Notes: generated by a model not told the origin, from the sequence alone. A DNA stretch of 64,000 nt from Suillus spraguei (GCA_016800925.1 JABCPU010000081.1:124001-188000); one strand, 5' to 3'; positions 1 to 11,431 are shown, counted from the first letter of the stretch. A program made the numbers and translations.

Positions 1-268
1 CCTTTGGATTTGGAAGAAGGTTTGTTATGATATCTCTTTTTTCATGCGGCACTGAATATCCTTGCGATACTGCAGGATTTGCGTTGGCCGACATCTTGCG
101 GACGCGTCTCTATGGATAGCAGTGGCTTGCCTACTTGCTAGGTTTAAATTTTCGAAACAAATCGATGCGGACGGGAAGACGGTCGAGTTCGAACCACGAT
201 GGTCCAGTGGCATGGCAATGTGCGTTCGCCCCCGTTCCTCTGTATCTCGACTTATAAGACTTCTTTAG
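1..268 (+). CDS. Cytochrome P450, 3' end only (gene begins left of window)
   Basis: C-terminal end of a heme-thiolate monooxygenase. The first bases encode FGFGRR; a 56-nt intron (20-75, GT...CAG) splits the arginine codon, and the next exon reads ICVGRHLADASLW, which together make the P450 heme-binding loop FxxGxRxCxG with the axial cysteine. Translation runs to TAG at 266-268. The tail is a near copy of the end of the complete P450 at 2063-4137, with the same intron position and similarity continuing into the 3' flank, so the two are tandem paralogues. The rest of the gene lies outside the window. Substrate cannot be inferred. Confidence 0.9.
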
Positions 269-541
269 TCACCCACATCCCTTTCCGTGCAGCGTCACTC
301 CAAGGCTTCGCAAGGTAGATATATGATTATTAGTTTAGGTATTTCGATCAAAGGGACGATTTTTTTTACATATAGTAATTACTTGTGGCTTCGGTTTTCA
401 CTCCTTTCCTGGTATTTTTCACACTCGTTGCAATGACATTCTTTTTCGCCAAGAACGCGTTAATCAAGAAGTGAAGGAGATGTTCCTGTCATTATAAACT
501 ACACTTAGCGTCTCTTATACGTGAAGCATCAATATATATAT
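269..541. other. 3' flank of first P450, duplicated at 4138-4400
   Basis: No gene seen. The first roughly 200 bases match the 3' flank of the second P450 with scattered substitutions, for example cacccacatccctttccgtg here and cacccacttccctttccgtg there. The duplicated unit therefore extended past the stop codon. Confidence 0.6.
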
Positions 542-800
542 TCATCGATCGTAAAGGCATACATGACCGTTCCTCGAAACAAGCATTAGCACTGAGAGAG
601 AAGAATTTGGCTGATATTCAGCCCTACTCTTTGATGATTCGAGGAATAATCCCGGGTCTTTTGAGCTGATATAAAAGTGATGAATCTTCGGTAAGAGCAT
701 GGCCATGTGGAGGACCACAAAGGCTGGCAAGGTAGAAGGTGATAAAAACACGGGGTACCGCCGCAAGGTCCTAGAGATCAGCGAGTCGTAAGGGGAGCAA
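542..800 (-). pseudogene. Relic of a DUF6533-type membrane-protein gene
   Basis: This stretch aligns at the DNA level with an internal exon and adjoining intron of the minus-strand DUF6533 genes at 11859-13409 and 14012-15551. Shared landmarks in order are catacatga, the tactctttna segment, and a block encoding a hydrophobic helix (here LPAFVVLHMAMLL, in the complete gene LPALVVHTTMLSL). The flanking exons, including the diagnostic YDHxITF exon, are absent and the frame is shifted. I read it as an orphaned fragment. Confidence 0.5.
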
Positions 801-980
801 GTGCGAGGCCTGTTGCTGCCGCTGCGCAAATTATCAAGATAGTGACTGCATCCATCCAAAAGCGAGCACAATCGACATCTTCATCCACATCCTCCTCTTT
901 GACTTTATCGGCACTATCAACGGGGGCGTGCACGGCACCCAACCCTTGCTCGATCCAACGACAGTGACGTGCCGAGCGTC

Positions 981-1199
981 GTAGTGCCTCGGACAGGACG
1001 CGTGACGCTCGTCGAGATGGAGGCCTTGCATATGGATCGCTTTGAGGTGTTCAAAGTTACGTGTGATGCGAGCAAGGTACTTTGGAGTGAGATGGGTGAT
1101 TTGGTAGATAAACCTGAGGCTGAAACCTACCTCGGATGGTTGACGTCCAGCATCGTCTACGCCAAATCCTTTTTCGACTCGGGAACGACCGAAGGGTGA
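981..1199 (+). CDS. Unidentified short ORF, possibly one exon of a decayed gene
   Basis: An open frame ending with TGA at 1197-1199 encodes a stretch with protein-like composition (EMEALHMDRFEVFKVTCDA, then GWLTSSIVYAKSFFD). No family was recognised. Flanking frames hold stops and no convincing splice partner was found. It may be an exon of a small gene or a relic; function unknown. Confidence 0.25.
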   Translation, partial: VVPRTGRVTLVEMEALHMDRFEVFKVTCDASKVLWSEMGDLVDKPEAETYLGWLTSSIVYAKSFFDSGTTEG

Positions 1200-2000
1200 T
1201 GTGCTAAAGCCCTCGGAAGGTCTGGAGATCTGAAACTTCCTACTAGTACTCCCTCACAAGCCCTCCCCAACCGTAAGCTACCCTGTTCATGGGTCATGGT
1301 CACCGAATGTAGCTGGCCAGTCACAATTATTGGACGTGGTTGCAGTTGTGCGACGGAACCTGGTACTCCCACTAGGTATACTATGGGGCCCAAGTGAGGA
1401 CTGATGGAGACGGTTTTACTGGAGGTCCTGCTCACACGTCTTTGCCATTGGGGATGTATTTTCGGTATGCGGACTCATCAGGATTACACCAGCAAGAACC
1501 TTTTCGGTTCTTCATTCTGAGTACGAGCATACGCTTAGTAGGGTAGTTCAATTACAGGAGCATCAAATTAGCAGAAAAGCGGCGATCACATGGAGCGCAG
1601 TTGGAGTTCACGTAAAGCACCCACTTGGGGGTATGTAACATGTTGATATGAATTTCTTCCGCGGTATCAAAAGTTCCGTCCTTACATAATAATTGGAGAT
1701 ATCGGATATCTAACTGGTCGTGTACCTAGTCACTTGTTGTCAGTGTGTATAATCTCTAGCTTCTCATTGACTGGACTACCAGTCCGTATAACTTCTGAAC
1801 TCGTTTCAACATCGCGAGGTATGATGAATTCCGCTTATTCTAGTTAGTCCGAACTGCGTCGACTGATCACCCCGATTCGATTCGCCTCCTGAAAGTCCAG
1901 GCCAGGTGACCCACCGATTACTCGATCGTCAAAATAGGTTAGTCCCCGCTAGTAATACACTATTTAATATTACAATTGAATTGAAAAAAAAAAATGCTTA
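1200..2000. other. Intergenic, no gene recognised
   Basis: Only short overlapping frames on both strands without recognisable motifs. The last part is AT-rich and leads into the promoter of the P450 gene at 2063. Confidence 0.5.
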
Positions 2001-2006
2001 GCGTGT

Positions 2007-2014
2007 GTATAAAC
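2007..2014 (+). promoter_or_regulatory. TATA-like element of the P450 gene
   Basis: The sequence gtataaac lies about 50 bp upstream of the P450 start codon, just after an A-tract at about 1981-1994. Position and composition fit a fungal TATA element. Prediction only. Confidence 0.4.
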
Positions 2015-2062
2015 GGAGATGCCTAAAACACGCCATTCCTTTCATCCCCAAAGATTCCCATC

Positions 2063-4137
2063 ATGTCGTTGGGCTGGAGAGACTACATCGGGGCCTTGAT
2101 CTGTGTTAGCCTAGTCGGCGTAGTCTGTTATGGCAAAAAGAAGGGAAAAGTGTTTCCGCTGCCGCCAGGACCACGCCCTCTGCCAATCGTTGGCAATATC
2201 CGAGGGATTGACGTTAACATGCCATGGATAGCTTACACAGCATGGGGTAAACAATATGGTGACTTATGCAGAAACATGTGAAATGTGACTTTGCTGAATG
2301 GTCTCCTGGCAGGCGATATTGTATATTCCCACCTTTTCGGCCAACACATTGTTATAATCAACTCCGAGAAAGTGGCGATCGAGCTTTTGGAGAAGCGGTC
2401 ATACAACTACTCTGACAGGCCCGACCTTCCAACAAACACTCTGTATGAGCTATATCGAACTAGCCCAGCTAATGTAATTATTGATACAGTGTCTCTAATA
2501 GTTTCGGGTTTGATTTCAACACTATACTCATGAAATACGGAGTTCGCTGGCGTTCCCAAAGAAGGATATTCCATCAAGCATTCAGGGCAGATGCAGCTCT
2601 AAATTATCGTCCAATGCAGCAGCGGAAGGCTCAACAGCTTATCCATGACATGCTTGATACCCCAGAGGAGTTCCTACACCATGTTCACGTGTAAGTCTTC
2701 TTCCGCTGGTATGGTGTATTATTATACCAGGATTCTCTGCCAGATTTGCATCTTCCGTGATAATGTCAGCTTCATATGACTATGAAACTAAGCACAATGA
2801 CCCGCTGGTGGAATTCGTCGGAAAATCACTCAAATTGGCTGTGCAGGAAATTAAACCTGAGGCGCTGCTGTCTTCCTCGCATTTCCAATTCGTGGGTCTT
2901 CAGTCGTATTGTATGGGCTTGATTGGATGCTTTTTATGCAGTTCTTCGACTACCAGCATGGTTCCCTGGTATGTCGATCAAGAAGAAGGCCACCCAGTCA
3001 CAAGAATGGCTTCGACAGTGGATGCACGAACCTTTCCAGTATGTGCTCGAAAGAACGGTATGCTATCGTATTTCCGTATATTCGCACCTAACATGTCCCG
3101 AAAGGCTGAAGGGATAGCCCAACCATCTATGGTTTCAAACGCCCTCAGACGGATTGACGGAAAGGAAACTCTTGATGATCTAACAATCATCAAGGAAAGT
3201 GCAGCCACGGCATTCGCAGGTGAGTACCAGTCAGATAAGGTGTGCCGAAATAATATTGACGATAGCTGTTCGAGTAGCTGCTTCTGAAACGGTATTTAGT
3301 TTTCAAGAGATCCATCTTGCACTGCTTTAATTTTTGCTTAGACGGGTTCAATATTGCAAGTATTCATCCTTGCCATGGTGCTCTTCCCAGAAGTACAAGT
3401 GAAAGCCCAGACTGTGATTGATGCCGTCGTTGGCACGTCAAGGTTGCCGACTTTCGAAGATAGATCGTCCCTGCAATATATCGATGCTATCCTCCGGGAA
3501 ACTCTTCGTTGGCACCCAATTTTGCCCCTATGTACGTGTGCGGTTTTCAGGCGCTTGTCCATTTCTTACCGAATCGTGTAGCAGTCATGCATGCGTCGCT
3601 AGATAGTGATGTTTACGAGGGATACTATATTCCCAAAGGTACGAACTTTCATGTTTTCTGATGAAGTTCCTTGCCAACTTCGTAAACAGGTGCTACCATT
3701 GTACCGAATGTGTGGTAAGTCTGCATGTTTAAGAGATCACCTAGAGGCTAAGTGCTTTGTAGGGCAATGTCACAAAATGAAGAGAAATACCCAAATCCTT
3801 CGCAGTTCTCACCCGAGCGCTTCCTGGATGCTGATGGCAACCTCAATGATGACACCGTCGACATGGCCTTTGGATTTGGGAGAAGGTTTGTTATCATGTC
3901 TCTTCCTTTCATATGATATTGAATATTCTTGCAATGCTATATAGGATTTGCGTTGGTCGATATTTTGCAGATGCATCTGTGTGGATAGCATTAGCTTGCC
4001 TACTTGCTATATTCAAATTTTCGAAACGAGTCGGTGCGGACGGGGAGACGATTGAGTTCGAACCACAATGGTCCGGTGGTATGGCAACGTGTGTTCACTC
4101 CCCTTCCTTTGTGTCTCAGCTCATAAGACTTCTTTAG
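2063..4137 (+). CDS. Cytochrome P450 monooxygenase, complete
   Basis: ER-anchored heme monooxygenase of the fungal secondary-metabolism/xenobiotic type. Exons inferred from GT-AG signals: 2063-2258, 2313-2442, 2502-2690, 2744 to about 2902, about 2949-3057, 3105-3219, a 14-nt micro-exon 3278-3291, 3342-3531, 3582-3638, 3690-3714, 3763-3885, 3945-4137. The product has an N-terminal membrane helix, the proline hinge PPGPRPLPIVGN, the helix-I motif AASETT (assembled across the micro-exon), the ExxR of helix K (ILRETLRW), PERF, and the heme loop FGFGRR/ICVGR. The exon 4/5 junction near 2900-2950 is the only uncertain one. The heme-loop intron is shared with the partial gene at the left edge. No other pathway enzymes are adjacent, so the substrate is unknown. 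Confidence 0.9.
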
Positions 4138-5340
4138 TCACCCACTTCCCTTTCCGTGTAGCATCACTCCAAGGCTCCGGAAGGGAGATATATGATCATT
4201 AATTCCGACCATTTCGATCGAAGGGATAATGTTTTACACGATGTAATTATATGTGACTTTGTTTTTCACTAGTTCCCCGGTACTTTCCACCCTCGCCGCA
4301 ATGACATCTCGTTTCACCAAGAATGCGTTTATCAAGAAGCCAGCGATGGTGTTCTGATTATACAAGTTAGGTGACATCACGCGACAGACAGAAACAACTG
4401 TAGTTGCTGCTGCTATGCTGTGAAATATACGGTTTTCGTGGAGCTTTAGTGAACATGGACTGTAATGGCTATTTGCTTTTATTTATTACAGAATACTGGT
4501 GTATCAGAAGTTGTGGCGAAGGTTGAAGGATTACACGTAAGTACTAGATATCAGTTTCGTAGACCCATTGTAGACCAGCATAGGTGACTGATGGTATCAT
4601 TCGTGAATGAGAATCTAATTGATGCAATGGTCTTGTGCTGCCTTGTAACACTACGGCCTTCAGTGGAGAGCCTAACGTTAGATGATGAAGTGTCCTGTGT
4701 TAAAATGACAGTAATATGCTAAATCATCCAATAAAACGACGTAACGAGGGTTGATTCCGTCTCTTCCAAATCTACTCCAGAGCTAATAGGTAAGACATCG
4801 ACAGTTAGCAGCCCTGACTTCTGGGTCAGATAGATAGTATCACAGCTTTAGTATTCAGATCGCAACTATTATAAGAAAGCTCATACCCGCTTTTCAGCGC
4901 TGCAGCACCAGAACCAGTGAAATAAAGTCTATTATTGAGGTGAGTTCCTCACACTAGTGCTGGAAAAGTATTCAATCAATGATCATGTTTTTGACGACAG
5001 TCTTTGAGAGATGGAGATAGGCTAAGCCATCGCTCGCTCGTTTTCGACTGCATGCGTAGTTCCAGATATCCATCGCGAGAAGTGATTCGAATGAATTTAT
5101 GATATTTATTGCGTCTGGGAGGAATAGTTCTACCTGAGGGACCGCTTGATAGAAACTGAGATTTCGGGGTATACGGCAAGCATATTTCTTCCATTATATT
5201 CCTCGGGAGAAAGTACTATGAAAGATTTGCTATGAACAGAATGGAGGAATTGGATATGATAGGCGTTTACGGAGACTCGGGTCCTGGAAGGAGCGAGATG
5301 AGATCCACATTGTAGCAACGTGGTTATCGGACCAACAACG
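4138..5340. other. Intergenic; duplicated P450 3' flank then no recognisable gene
   Basis: Positions 4138 to about 4400 match 269-540. The remainder contains only short unrelated frames on both strands and nothing I can assign. Confidence 0.5.
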
Positions 5341-5349
5341 TATAAAAAG
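5341..5349 (+). promoter_or_regulatory. TATA box of the WD40-TPR-HET gene
   Basis: tataaaaag lies about 145 bp upstream of the ATG at 5489, allowing a 5' UTR of roughly 115 nt. Prediction from sequence and position. Confidence 0.45.
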
Positions 5350-5488
5350 CCTACATGAGTTAGGTCATGGGCAGAAATCCAACTCTCCTCACGACCTCTC
5401 AGTACACAGAAGGTCGACGACTAAACGAATATAGTACGTTCCTCGTCAACTTCAAACGTTACTGACTGTGTACCTCCTGTGTAGCGAT

Positions 5489-8400
5489 ATGTCAGGATTA
5501 CTGAATTTCGTTAGAAGAGCATACCTTGCTGTGATAAAGCACGCAATACCGAAGAGGACCCAGTCGATACAGACAACACAGTCGGTGCAGACAACCCAGT
5601 CGGCGCAGACAACCCAGTCAGAAGCACAGACAACCCAGCAGTCGGCGCAAACAACCCAGTCGGCACAGGCAATCCAGTCAGCGCAGACAACCAAGTCGGC
5701 GCCCACACAAACGATGCGAGTGCATATGAAGAAAATGTCCATAGTCGTGTTCTTCAAAGACGGTCGACGAATCGTCACTGCTTCCAAGCATAAAACCCTG
5801 CAAATCTGGGACGTGGAGAAAAGAGAATTGATGGGAGATCCATTAGAGGGACACAGTGACTGGGTGGTATCACTCGCTGTATCGCCCGATGATAGGCGAA
5901 TTGCGAGTGGTGGAGGAGATGGAGCCATCCTCATCTGGGATGTCGATAGTAGACATCGGATGGTATTCAAACTGCATACGCAGTGGGTTTCCTCCGTGTG
6001 CTTCTCCTCCGATGGAAAGAGACTCGCAAGTGGGTCAGAGGATGAAACAGTGATTATGTGGAATGTGGAGACTGGCGCTGTCCTCTCAACATTCCAGAGT
6101 TTTCAGGGTTCAGTGTTAAGTGTGGCCTTCAGCTCTGATGGGCTAAAATTAGCATCCGGCGGATCCTACGGTACCGTTCGGATTTGGAGCACCGATAACG
6201 CCGAGCTTCTTCTCAATATCGACGCTCATCAGTATTGGGTTTTCAGTGTTGTGTGGTCACCTGACGGCCAGCAACTTGTCTCTGCATCGCACGACAAAAC
6301 ATTCAAGTTCTGGGACTCATCGAATGGAACCCAGATCGGTCAACCTTGCACTAGTCACACTTCCTCCATCAAGTCACTTGCCATTTCTTCTGATGGTTCT
6401 TTCATCGCAACTGCTTCGGATGATAAGACTGTGCGCCTGTGGAGCACAAATTCACACCAGCAGATAGGACAGACGTTCGAACACACCGCACCAGTTTTCT
6501 GCGTCGCAATTTCTCCCAGTGGAGAACTGCTCGCGGGTGGAGACTGTTATGGGAATCTTCAACTCCGGTCCATCGAGAGCACACTTTCCGCAGCATTCGG
6601 GACGGACTCCTCATACTTTGCGCATCGCAGTAAGGTGAAGTTGGGACAAAAACTCTATGAAAAGGCCCTTTCGGACGCGGAAAAGGTGCGGACGACATCT
6701 ATCATTGATTTGACAAATGTGACGATATTCGCAGGTCATTGAGCTCAATCCTTTGTCTTATCTTGGATACGAATTGAAGCATGCAGCGCTTCGTGGAGTA
6801 CAACACTATGATGAAGCATTTGAGGCTATTACAATCATGCTCTCCATGTTGAATGATGCACCCGACCCACAGATACGACGTAAGCCCAAACAATTCAAGC
6901 GCTGACTTGAAGACGACTTATATTTCTTGCAGAGCTACGCCGCCAATATGTCAGTCCATCTGAAGTCAAAGATGCTATTCGACAAGCCATTGATGCCCAG
7001 CTGAAAAACGCCCCCCTCCGTCTGATCAACACCTTTACTGGACGTTTGTGCAATCGAGATGCGCAGATCGACGCATTCACGGAGAGTACAGAGTACAAAG
7101 AGCTTTTGCATTCATTCGACATGCATGCGCCCCTCCAAACAGAGCCCATCAAAGGAGCGGTCGCAAAGTACTTCGGTTGGGTCATGTTGTCCCATAGATG
7201 GGAAAGCGATGAGCCGCTACTGCACAACATCGAGGACAGGAACGTATACGACTTGGATCCGGTCGGAACTACCGGGCATTTGCAGAAGTTCTGCAAAGTT
7301 GCACACGATGCGGGGCATCGTTGGGCGTGGAGCGACACATGCTGCATCGACCAGAACGAACATGTCGGGCTCGAAGAATCAGTCCATTCCATGTTCACCT
7401 GGTATCACTTCTCAGCGCTTACCATCGTCTACCTATCTGATGTCCTTTCTTCGTCAATGTCGGGCGCGCTCGCAAATAGCGCTTGGAACACGCGAGGACG
7501 GACTATCCTTGAGTTCCTCGCTCCTGAAATTGTCCTCTTCTATCAAGAAGATTGGACCCTATATCTCGACGAACGCTCACGCAATCACAAGAAGTCTGTC
7601 GCTATCACGCAGGAGTTGGAGCGTTCAACTAGCATAAACACGCAGGCGCTCGTCGCCTTCCGCCCAGGGATGAGAGATGCTCGAGAGAAACTCCGATGGG
7701 CGTCAAACCGTAAAACCACGAGAGAGGAAGATATCGCATATTCGCTATTTGGTGTTTACCTGCCTGTAGTCCATGGAGAGAAAAGACAGGACGCGCTCGG
7801 ACGACTCTTGCAGGAGATCATAGCTCATTCGGGCGACATCACAGTTCTTGATTGGGTGGGACAATCATCTAGCTTCAACAGCTGTCTCCCAGCCGAGATT
7901 TCCTCATACAAGGCTCTACCACTTGCACCTCTATCTGAACACGATATGCAGATGTCAATCTCCACGCTGCAAAAAAATATTGTGGCTGTGGAGTCAGCTT
8001 TGAACTTATATACCACCCTTGAGAACCTCGGTCTTCCTCATTTCGCAAATGGCAGACTGCAATTGCCCTGCATCGCATTTCCTCTCACAGAAGTCAAACA
8101 GAGTCCTGGTGGAGACGGGGCTAAAAATTTCACATACGAAGTCAAGGCAGACGGGCTACGGGACCTGCTGATCACAACAGAAGACAAGCTAGTGCAATTC
8201 TCGCCTGCAAAACATACTGAGCAGACATTCTTGCTCGTTCGTCCGTGGAATCGGTATGATCTCAGACTGATTAACTCCGCAGGCGAGATGCAGAGCGTAG
8301 AAGATTGGCCCGAACCTGGGTCTCTGTCAAATGATACGTTCGGCGGCTATCCTAGACACACCGAGCCTGCTACGCGAGAGTTGAGGTTGATCGTTCACCT

Positions 8401-8548
8401 CGAGCAGCCGTTTCGCGCACTTTTGCTAGCACAGCAGTTGGGCGGAGAGTATAAGAGAATTGCTTCAGATAAAAATATCACCACACAAGTCAGGGACATG
8501 GCTTCTGTCAATAACATGATGGATATCAGGACGCTGGAGATATTATAG
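5489..8548 (+). CDS. WD40-TPR-HET fusion protein (heterokaryon-incompatibility family)
   Basis: Three exons: 5489-6685, 6735-6879, 6933-8548; introns of 49 and 53 nt keep one frame. The ATG at 5489 is used because the frame upstream has only a GTG. Order of parts: short N-terminal helix; Q/T/S-rich hexapeptide repeats (residues ~28-75); about seven WD40 blades (~80-380) with repeated IWD/MWN/LWS ends and DGxxxAS turns; one or two TPR-like helical pairs across the first intron (AEK then VIELNPLSYLGYELKHAAL); then a HET-type region with VMLSHRWESDEPL, WAWSDTCCIDQNE, SAWNTRGRTILEF and EEDIAYSLFGVYLPVVHGE. HET domains trigger cell death on recognition of a non-self partner; WD40 and TPR parts normally bind ligands. 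The order is the reverse of the known HET-NACHT-WD40 receptors and no NACHT is present. A decayed partial copy lies at about 10400-11431. Confidence 0.85.
5563..5705 (+). repeat. In-frame minisatellite encoding Q/T/S-rich repeats
   Basis: About eight imperfect copies of an 18-base unit (acaacccagtcggcgcag) encode QTTQSA-like hexapeptides within the N-terminus of the WD40-TPR-HET gene. Some units differ in length by three bases, preserving frame. The composition is low-complexity, glutamine-rich and uncharged. Confidence 0.85.
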
Positions 8549-9146
8549 CTGCGGAGCATGGCACATATTCATCTCGTGCCTTTGATGACACCTTCACATG
8601 AACAGTATTCCTGGAATTTTGTAGTCTCGATATCGTATTATATATTGTCTCGTATACAAACAAGCTACAGTGTAAGTCACTCAAAAGCGGCAACTACCGA
8701 CATCAAAACTTGTAATTCTTCAGAAAAACTTATTTTGTCTTGAAAACATTACAAATGTGCTACGTTAGAGTAGCATAGTAAGTCTATCAGAATACTTTTT
8801 CAAAAAACTCAAAGTTTCAAAATGAACTTCGAGCCGAGCTTGTCGGAGTTTCCTATTTTGGTATACGGCATCTGACGGCCGACTCCGCGAAACTCGACGA
8901 GAACGCCCAAACTCATCATCAATGTAGGACTGCACCGACGATGTGATTTGTATTTCCTAACGGCAAAAGTTTCAATGTACATCAGTGCACTGGTTGATAA
9001 TACTCACTGAATTCATGACAAGATGCTGCTGCCCTCTGTGCACACTCCTCTGCATAATCTACTGTCTCTTCAGCCTCGAACCCAGCCAGTGTGTCAAGTA
9101 AGTCTTCTCTACTCTTCTGCTTCTCTCCCGTGGCATGGACCACAAT
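8549..9146. other. Intergenic, no gene recognised
   Basis: AT-rich sequence downstream of the HET gene, with only short frames and no motifs. Confidence 0.5.
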
Positions 9147-9410
9147 CTACATAGCTGCTTCATCATCTGACTCGCTCTCGTTGTCTAATGCCTCGGCTAT
9201 ATCACCATCTATGAGACTGAATGACAATGCTCCATTAAAGTTGGACTCGGAGTCTGCTTCACTTTCGGCATCTGAGACAAGAACATAGTCTGGGTCCAGA
9301 AAGACTTCCAAAACATTTTCTATCAGCCCATTGTCAAAGCGCCTCGATGATGCAGCATACTGCTGCTTCGCTTGCTTCTGTCTTTTGGTGGAGGAGGCAT
9401 TTGACAGCAA
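9147..9410 (-). CDS. Unidentified acidic small ORF
   Basis: An 87-codon frame with a basic N-terminus (KRQKQAKQQYAASSRRF) and an acidic, serine-rich C-terminus (SDAESEADSES, ending SESDDEAAM). Such composition occurs in nuclear or transposon-associated proteins, but no family was recognised. It may be one exon of a decayed gene. Confidence 0.25.
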   Translation of the reverse strand: MLSNASSTKRQKQAKQQYAASSRRFDNGLIENVLEVFLDPDYVLVSDAESEADSESNFNGALSFSLIDGDIAEALDNESESDDEAAM

Positions 9411-9587
9411 AAGTGAACAATTACGTAATCAGGTGAAATTTCGGAAATTTAGATTTACGCTCCTTTTGTCTATGTTTCCTATCAAAATTTTAATCTAGAC
9501 TCATATGGATCATAACTGCAGCCAGAGTTGCCGTCCCTTGGTGACTTACACTGTAGATAACTTGAGATCAGACGTCATAAGTAATAT

Positions 9588-10064
9588 TTGTTCATGTCGC
9601 GATCATATGACTATCACGTGTGGCATCACACAACCACAAACTTTGCCGAAGTCCTGCTCGGTGCCATCAATGCATCACCGGCACCATGGACAGCAGTAAT
9701 AGGGCTGTTTTGGACGCTCAGGCTGATGAGCAGGTATGTAGCAGCAGTCTCAATTGATGAGGAGACAGTCACCTTTAGTGTTCCTCTTTACCCAGAGATC
9801 AGCGCTCTGCACCCAGAAATCGTGGTTCTGGAAAGAAAGGTGCGTGGTTTATTTGCCTATAATCCACACATACCCAACACCTTCAGAAATAAACTATTTG
9901 CACTAATAGGCTTACAATCCTTATTATCTTTTGCGAAGCACGCCATATCATCGATGACTGTAGATAGAGTTAAGGTCGGATTCTGGAGGACACAAGTGAA
10001 TGAGATGGTGAGTGCGTGGCTAATTTTAAGGCGCATTACCAACAGTTATCTTAAAAAAGATTAA
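9588..10064 (+). CDS. Unidentified ORF upstream of HET pseudogene
   Basis: A 158-codon open frame containing a plausible globular segment (AVSIDEETVTFSVPLYPEIS, then KVRGLFAYNPHIP). No family recognised, and no clear splice partners. It could be part of the decayed gene that follows, or an insertion. Low confidence that it is a gene. Confidence 0.2.
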   Translation: MFMSRSYDYHVWHHTTTNFAEVLLGAINASPAPWTAVIGLFWTLRLMSRYVAAVSIDEETVTFSVPLYPEISALHPEIVVLERKVRGLFAYNPHIPNTFRNKLFALIGLQSLLSFAKHAISSMTVDRVKVGFWRTQVNEMVSAWLILRRITNSYLKKD

Positions 10065-10399
10065 TATTATTCTCGGCCCGCTGCACCTCAGCATGGCCTC
10101 AGATCCAGTACTTTGGGTGACGGAGCCTTGCAGACATGCTGAAGCGGTGCAGACTCGGACACCGCCGAGGAGTCAGCCAAGCATACGGCATAAATATTCC
10201 GATGCCGTTCGTGCACACGTTGTTATGGTTTTTCTGCTCGAGTTCCACTGCTCCCACACCCACAGACGGGAACACACTACGGAAATTGCCCATCCTATGC
10301 CCGAAACACGCTATATTCTTAATTTTATCTTGCATATGTGCCAACTCATGACTGGTGCGATTTGCACTATCGATAAGAGCGGCAAGGTTGCAGAACCAG

Positions 10400-11431
10400 C
10401 GTTTATCATGCCTATCAGATATCCTGCCTTCCTTGCGGTCTGGCGCGATCGCAAACAGTGCTTGGATCACCCGAGGATAGACTCGGATCGTTCAGGACTC
10501 CGGAGTTTCTCGCTCCTAACAATTGTTCTATTCCACAAATAAAATTGGACCCCCATATGTCGACGACCGTTCATACAACCACAAGGAGTCTGTCAGCATC
10601 ATGCAGGTGTTAGAAGATGCAATGGGTACTGAACTCAGGTGTCCGGCGGCCGACTCCGGCCAATGGGAAAACATTACCACTTTTGGTTGGGCATCTGCAG
10701 GAGCTCATTCAAGTGACTCATCTCTGTGTGGGTCAGCCATCCAGCTTCAATAGTTGTCTGCTAGCCGACATTCCCTCATACAAAGCTCTGCTATGCACAT
10801 TAACGTTGCAATATCTATCTGAAGACATCGGCCTCCACACTGCAACGTGCTGTGGCCATGGAGTTGGCCTCGAAACTATAATCTTCCTCCAAGTTACCAA
10901 CGTCAGCATTCCTCATCTCGCGAAAACAAGACTGCAATTTCCTTGCATTGCATTTCATCTCCCAGAGGTCAGGTGGAGGCCTGGTCAAGACGGGACAGAT
11001 GCTTCACTTACGACCTCAAGGCAAACGGGCTACAAGACCTATTGATTTCCATGGAAGAGACACTGAATTCTCTCGCACGGCCCACTCTGCGAACATTCTT
11101 GCTCATCCATCCATGTAATCGTCATGGTCTTGGGCTGCTTGACTTTGCGAATGAGACATAGGGCATGGATGATTGGCCTGGGCATGTGTCCCCCTGCCCT
11201 GTGTCCTCGACAAACCATCAGATCGGCTGGGTTTCCAGAGACAATGAACTAGCTGCTCGAGAGTTGAGAGTACTCATTCGCTTCCGCTAGCATTTTGGTG
11301 CACCTTTGCTAGCCCAGCAGCGTATTGGGGAGTGTAAGTGAATTTCTTCGCAAAACAATATCATTGCGCAAGTCAAGAACATAGCTCCTGTTGATGACAT
11401 TGTTGATATCAGGATGTTGGAGATGTTGTAA
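10400..11431 (+). pseudogene. Decayed partial copy of the HET region
   Basis: DNA similarity to the HET part of the intact gene (roughly 7410-8548) is clear and colinear: aacagtgcttggatcacccg matches aatagcgcttggaacacgcg, the segment encoding SRNHKKS appears as SYNHKES, and FNSCLPAEISSYKAL appears as FNSCLLADIPSYKAL. A region of about 170 codons is deleted between the NHKES block and the GQPSSFNSCL block. Frames shift repeatedly (10523, 10617 and 10847 are in different frames) and stop codons interrupt. The terminal codons (LEML then TAA at 11429-11431) match the LEIL end of the intact gene. It is a tandem duplicate that has lost function; the WD40 part is absent. Confidence 0.8.

Noticed and set aside
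5452..5970. 172-codon minus-strand ORF with repeated CADWVVC motifs
   Set aside because: It is the antisense of the QTTQSA minisatellite and WD40 exon; the apparent cysteine repeats only mirror the coding repeat.
5468..6742. WD40 ORF as an independent gene ending at 6742
   Set aside because: The tail after 6685 is intronic; splicing 6686-6734 joins DAEK to VIELNPL and completes a TPR, continuing into the HET exon.
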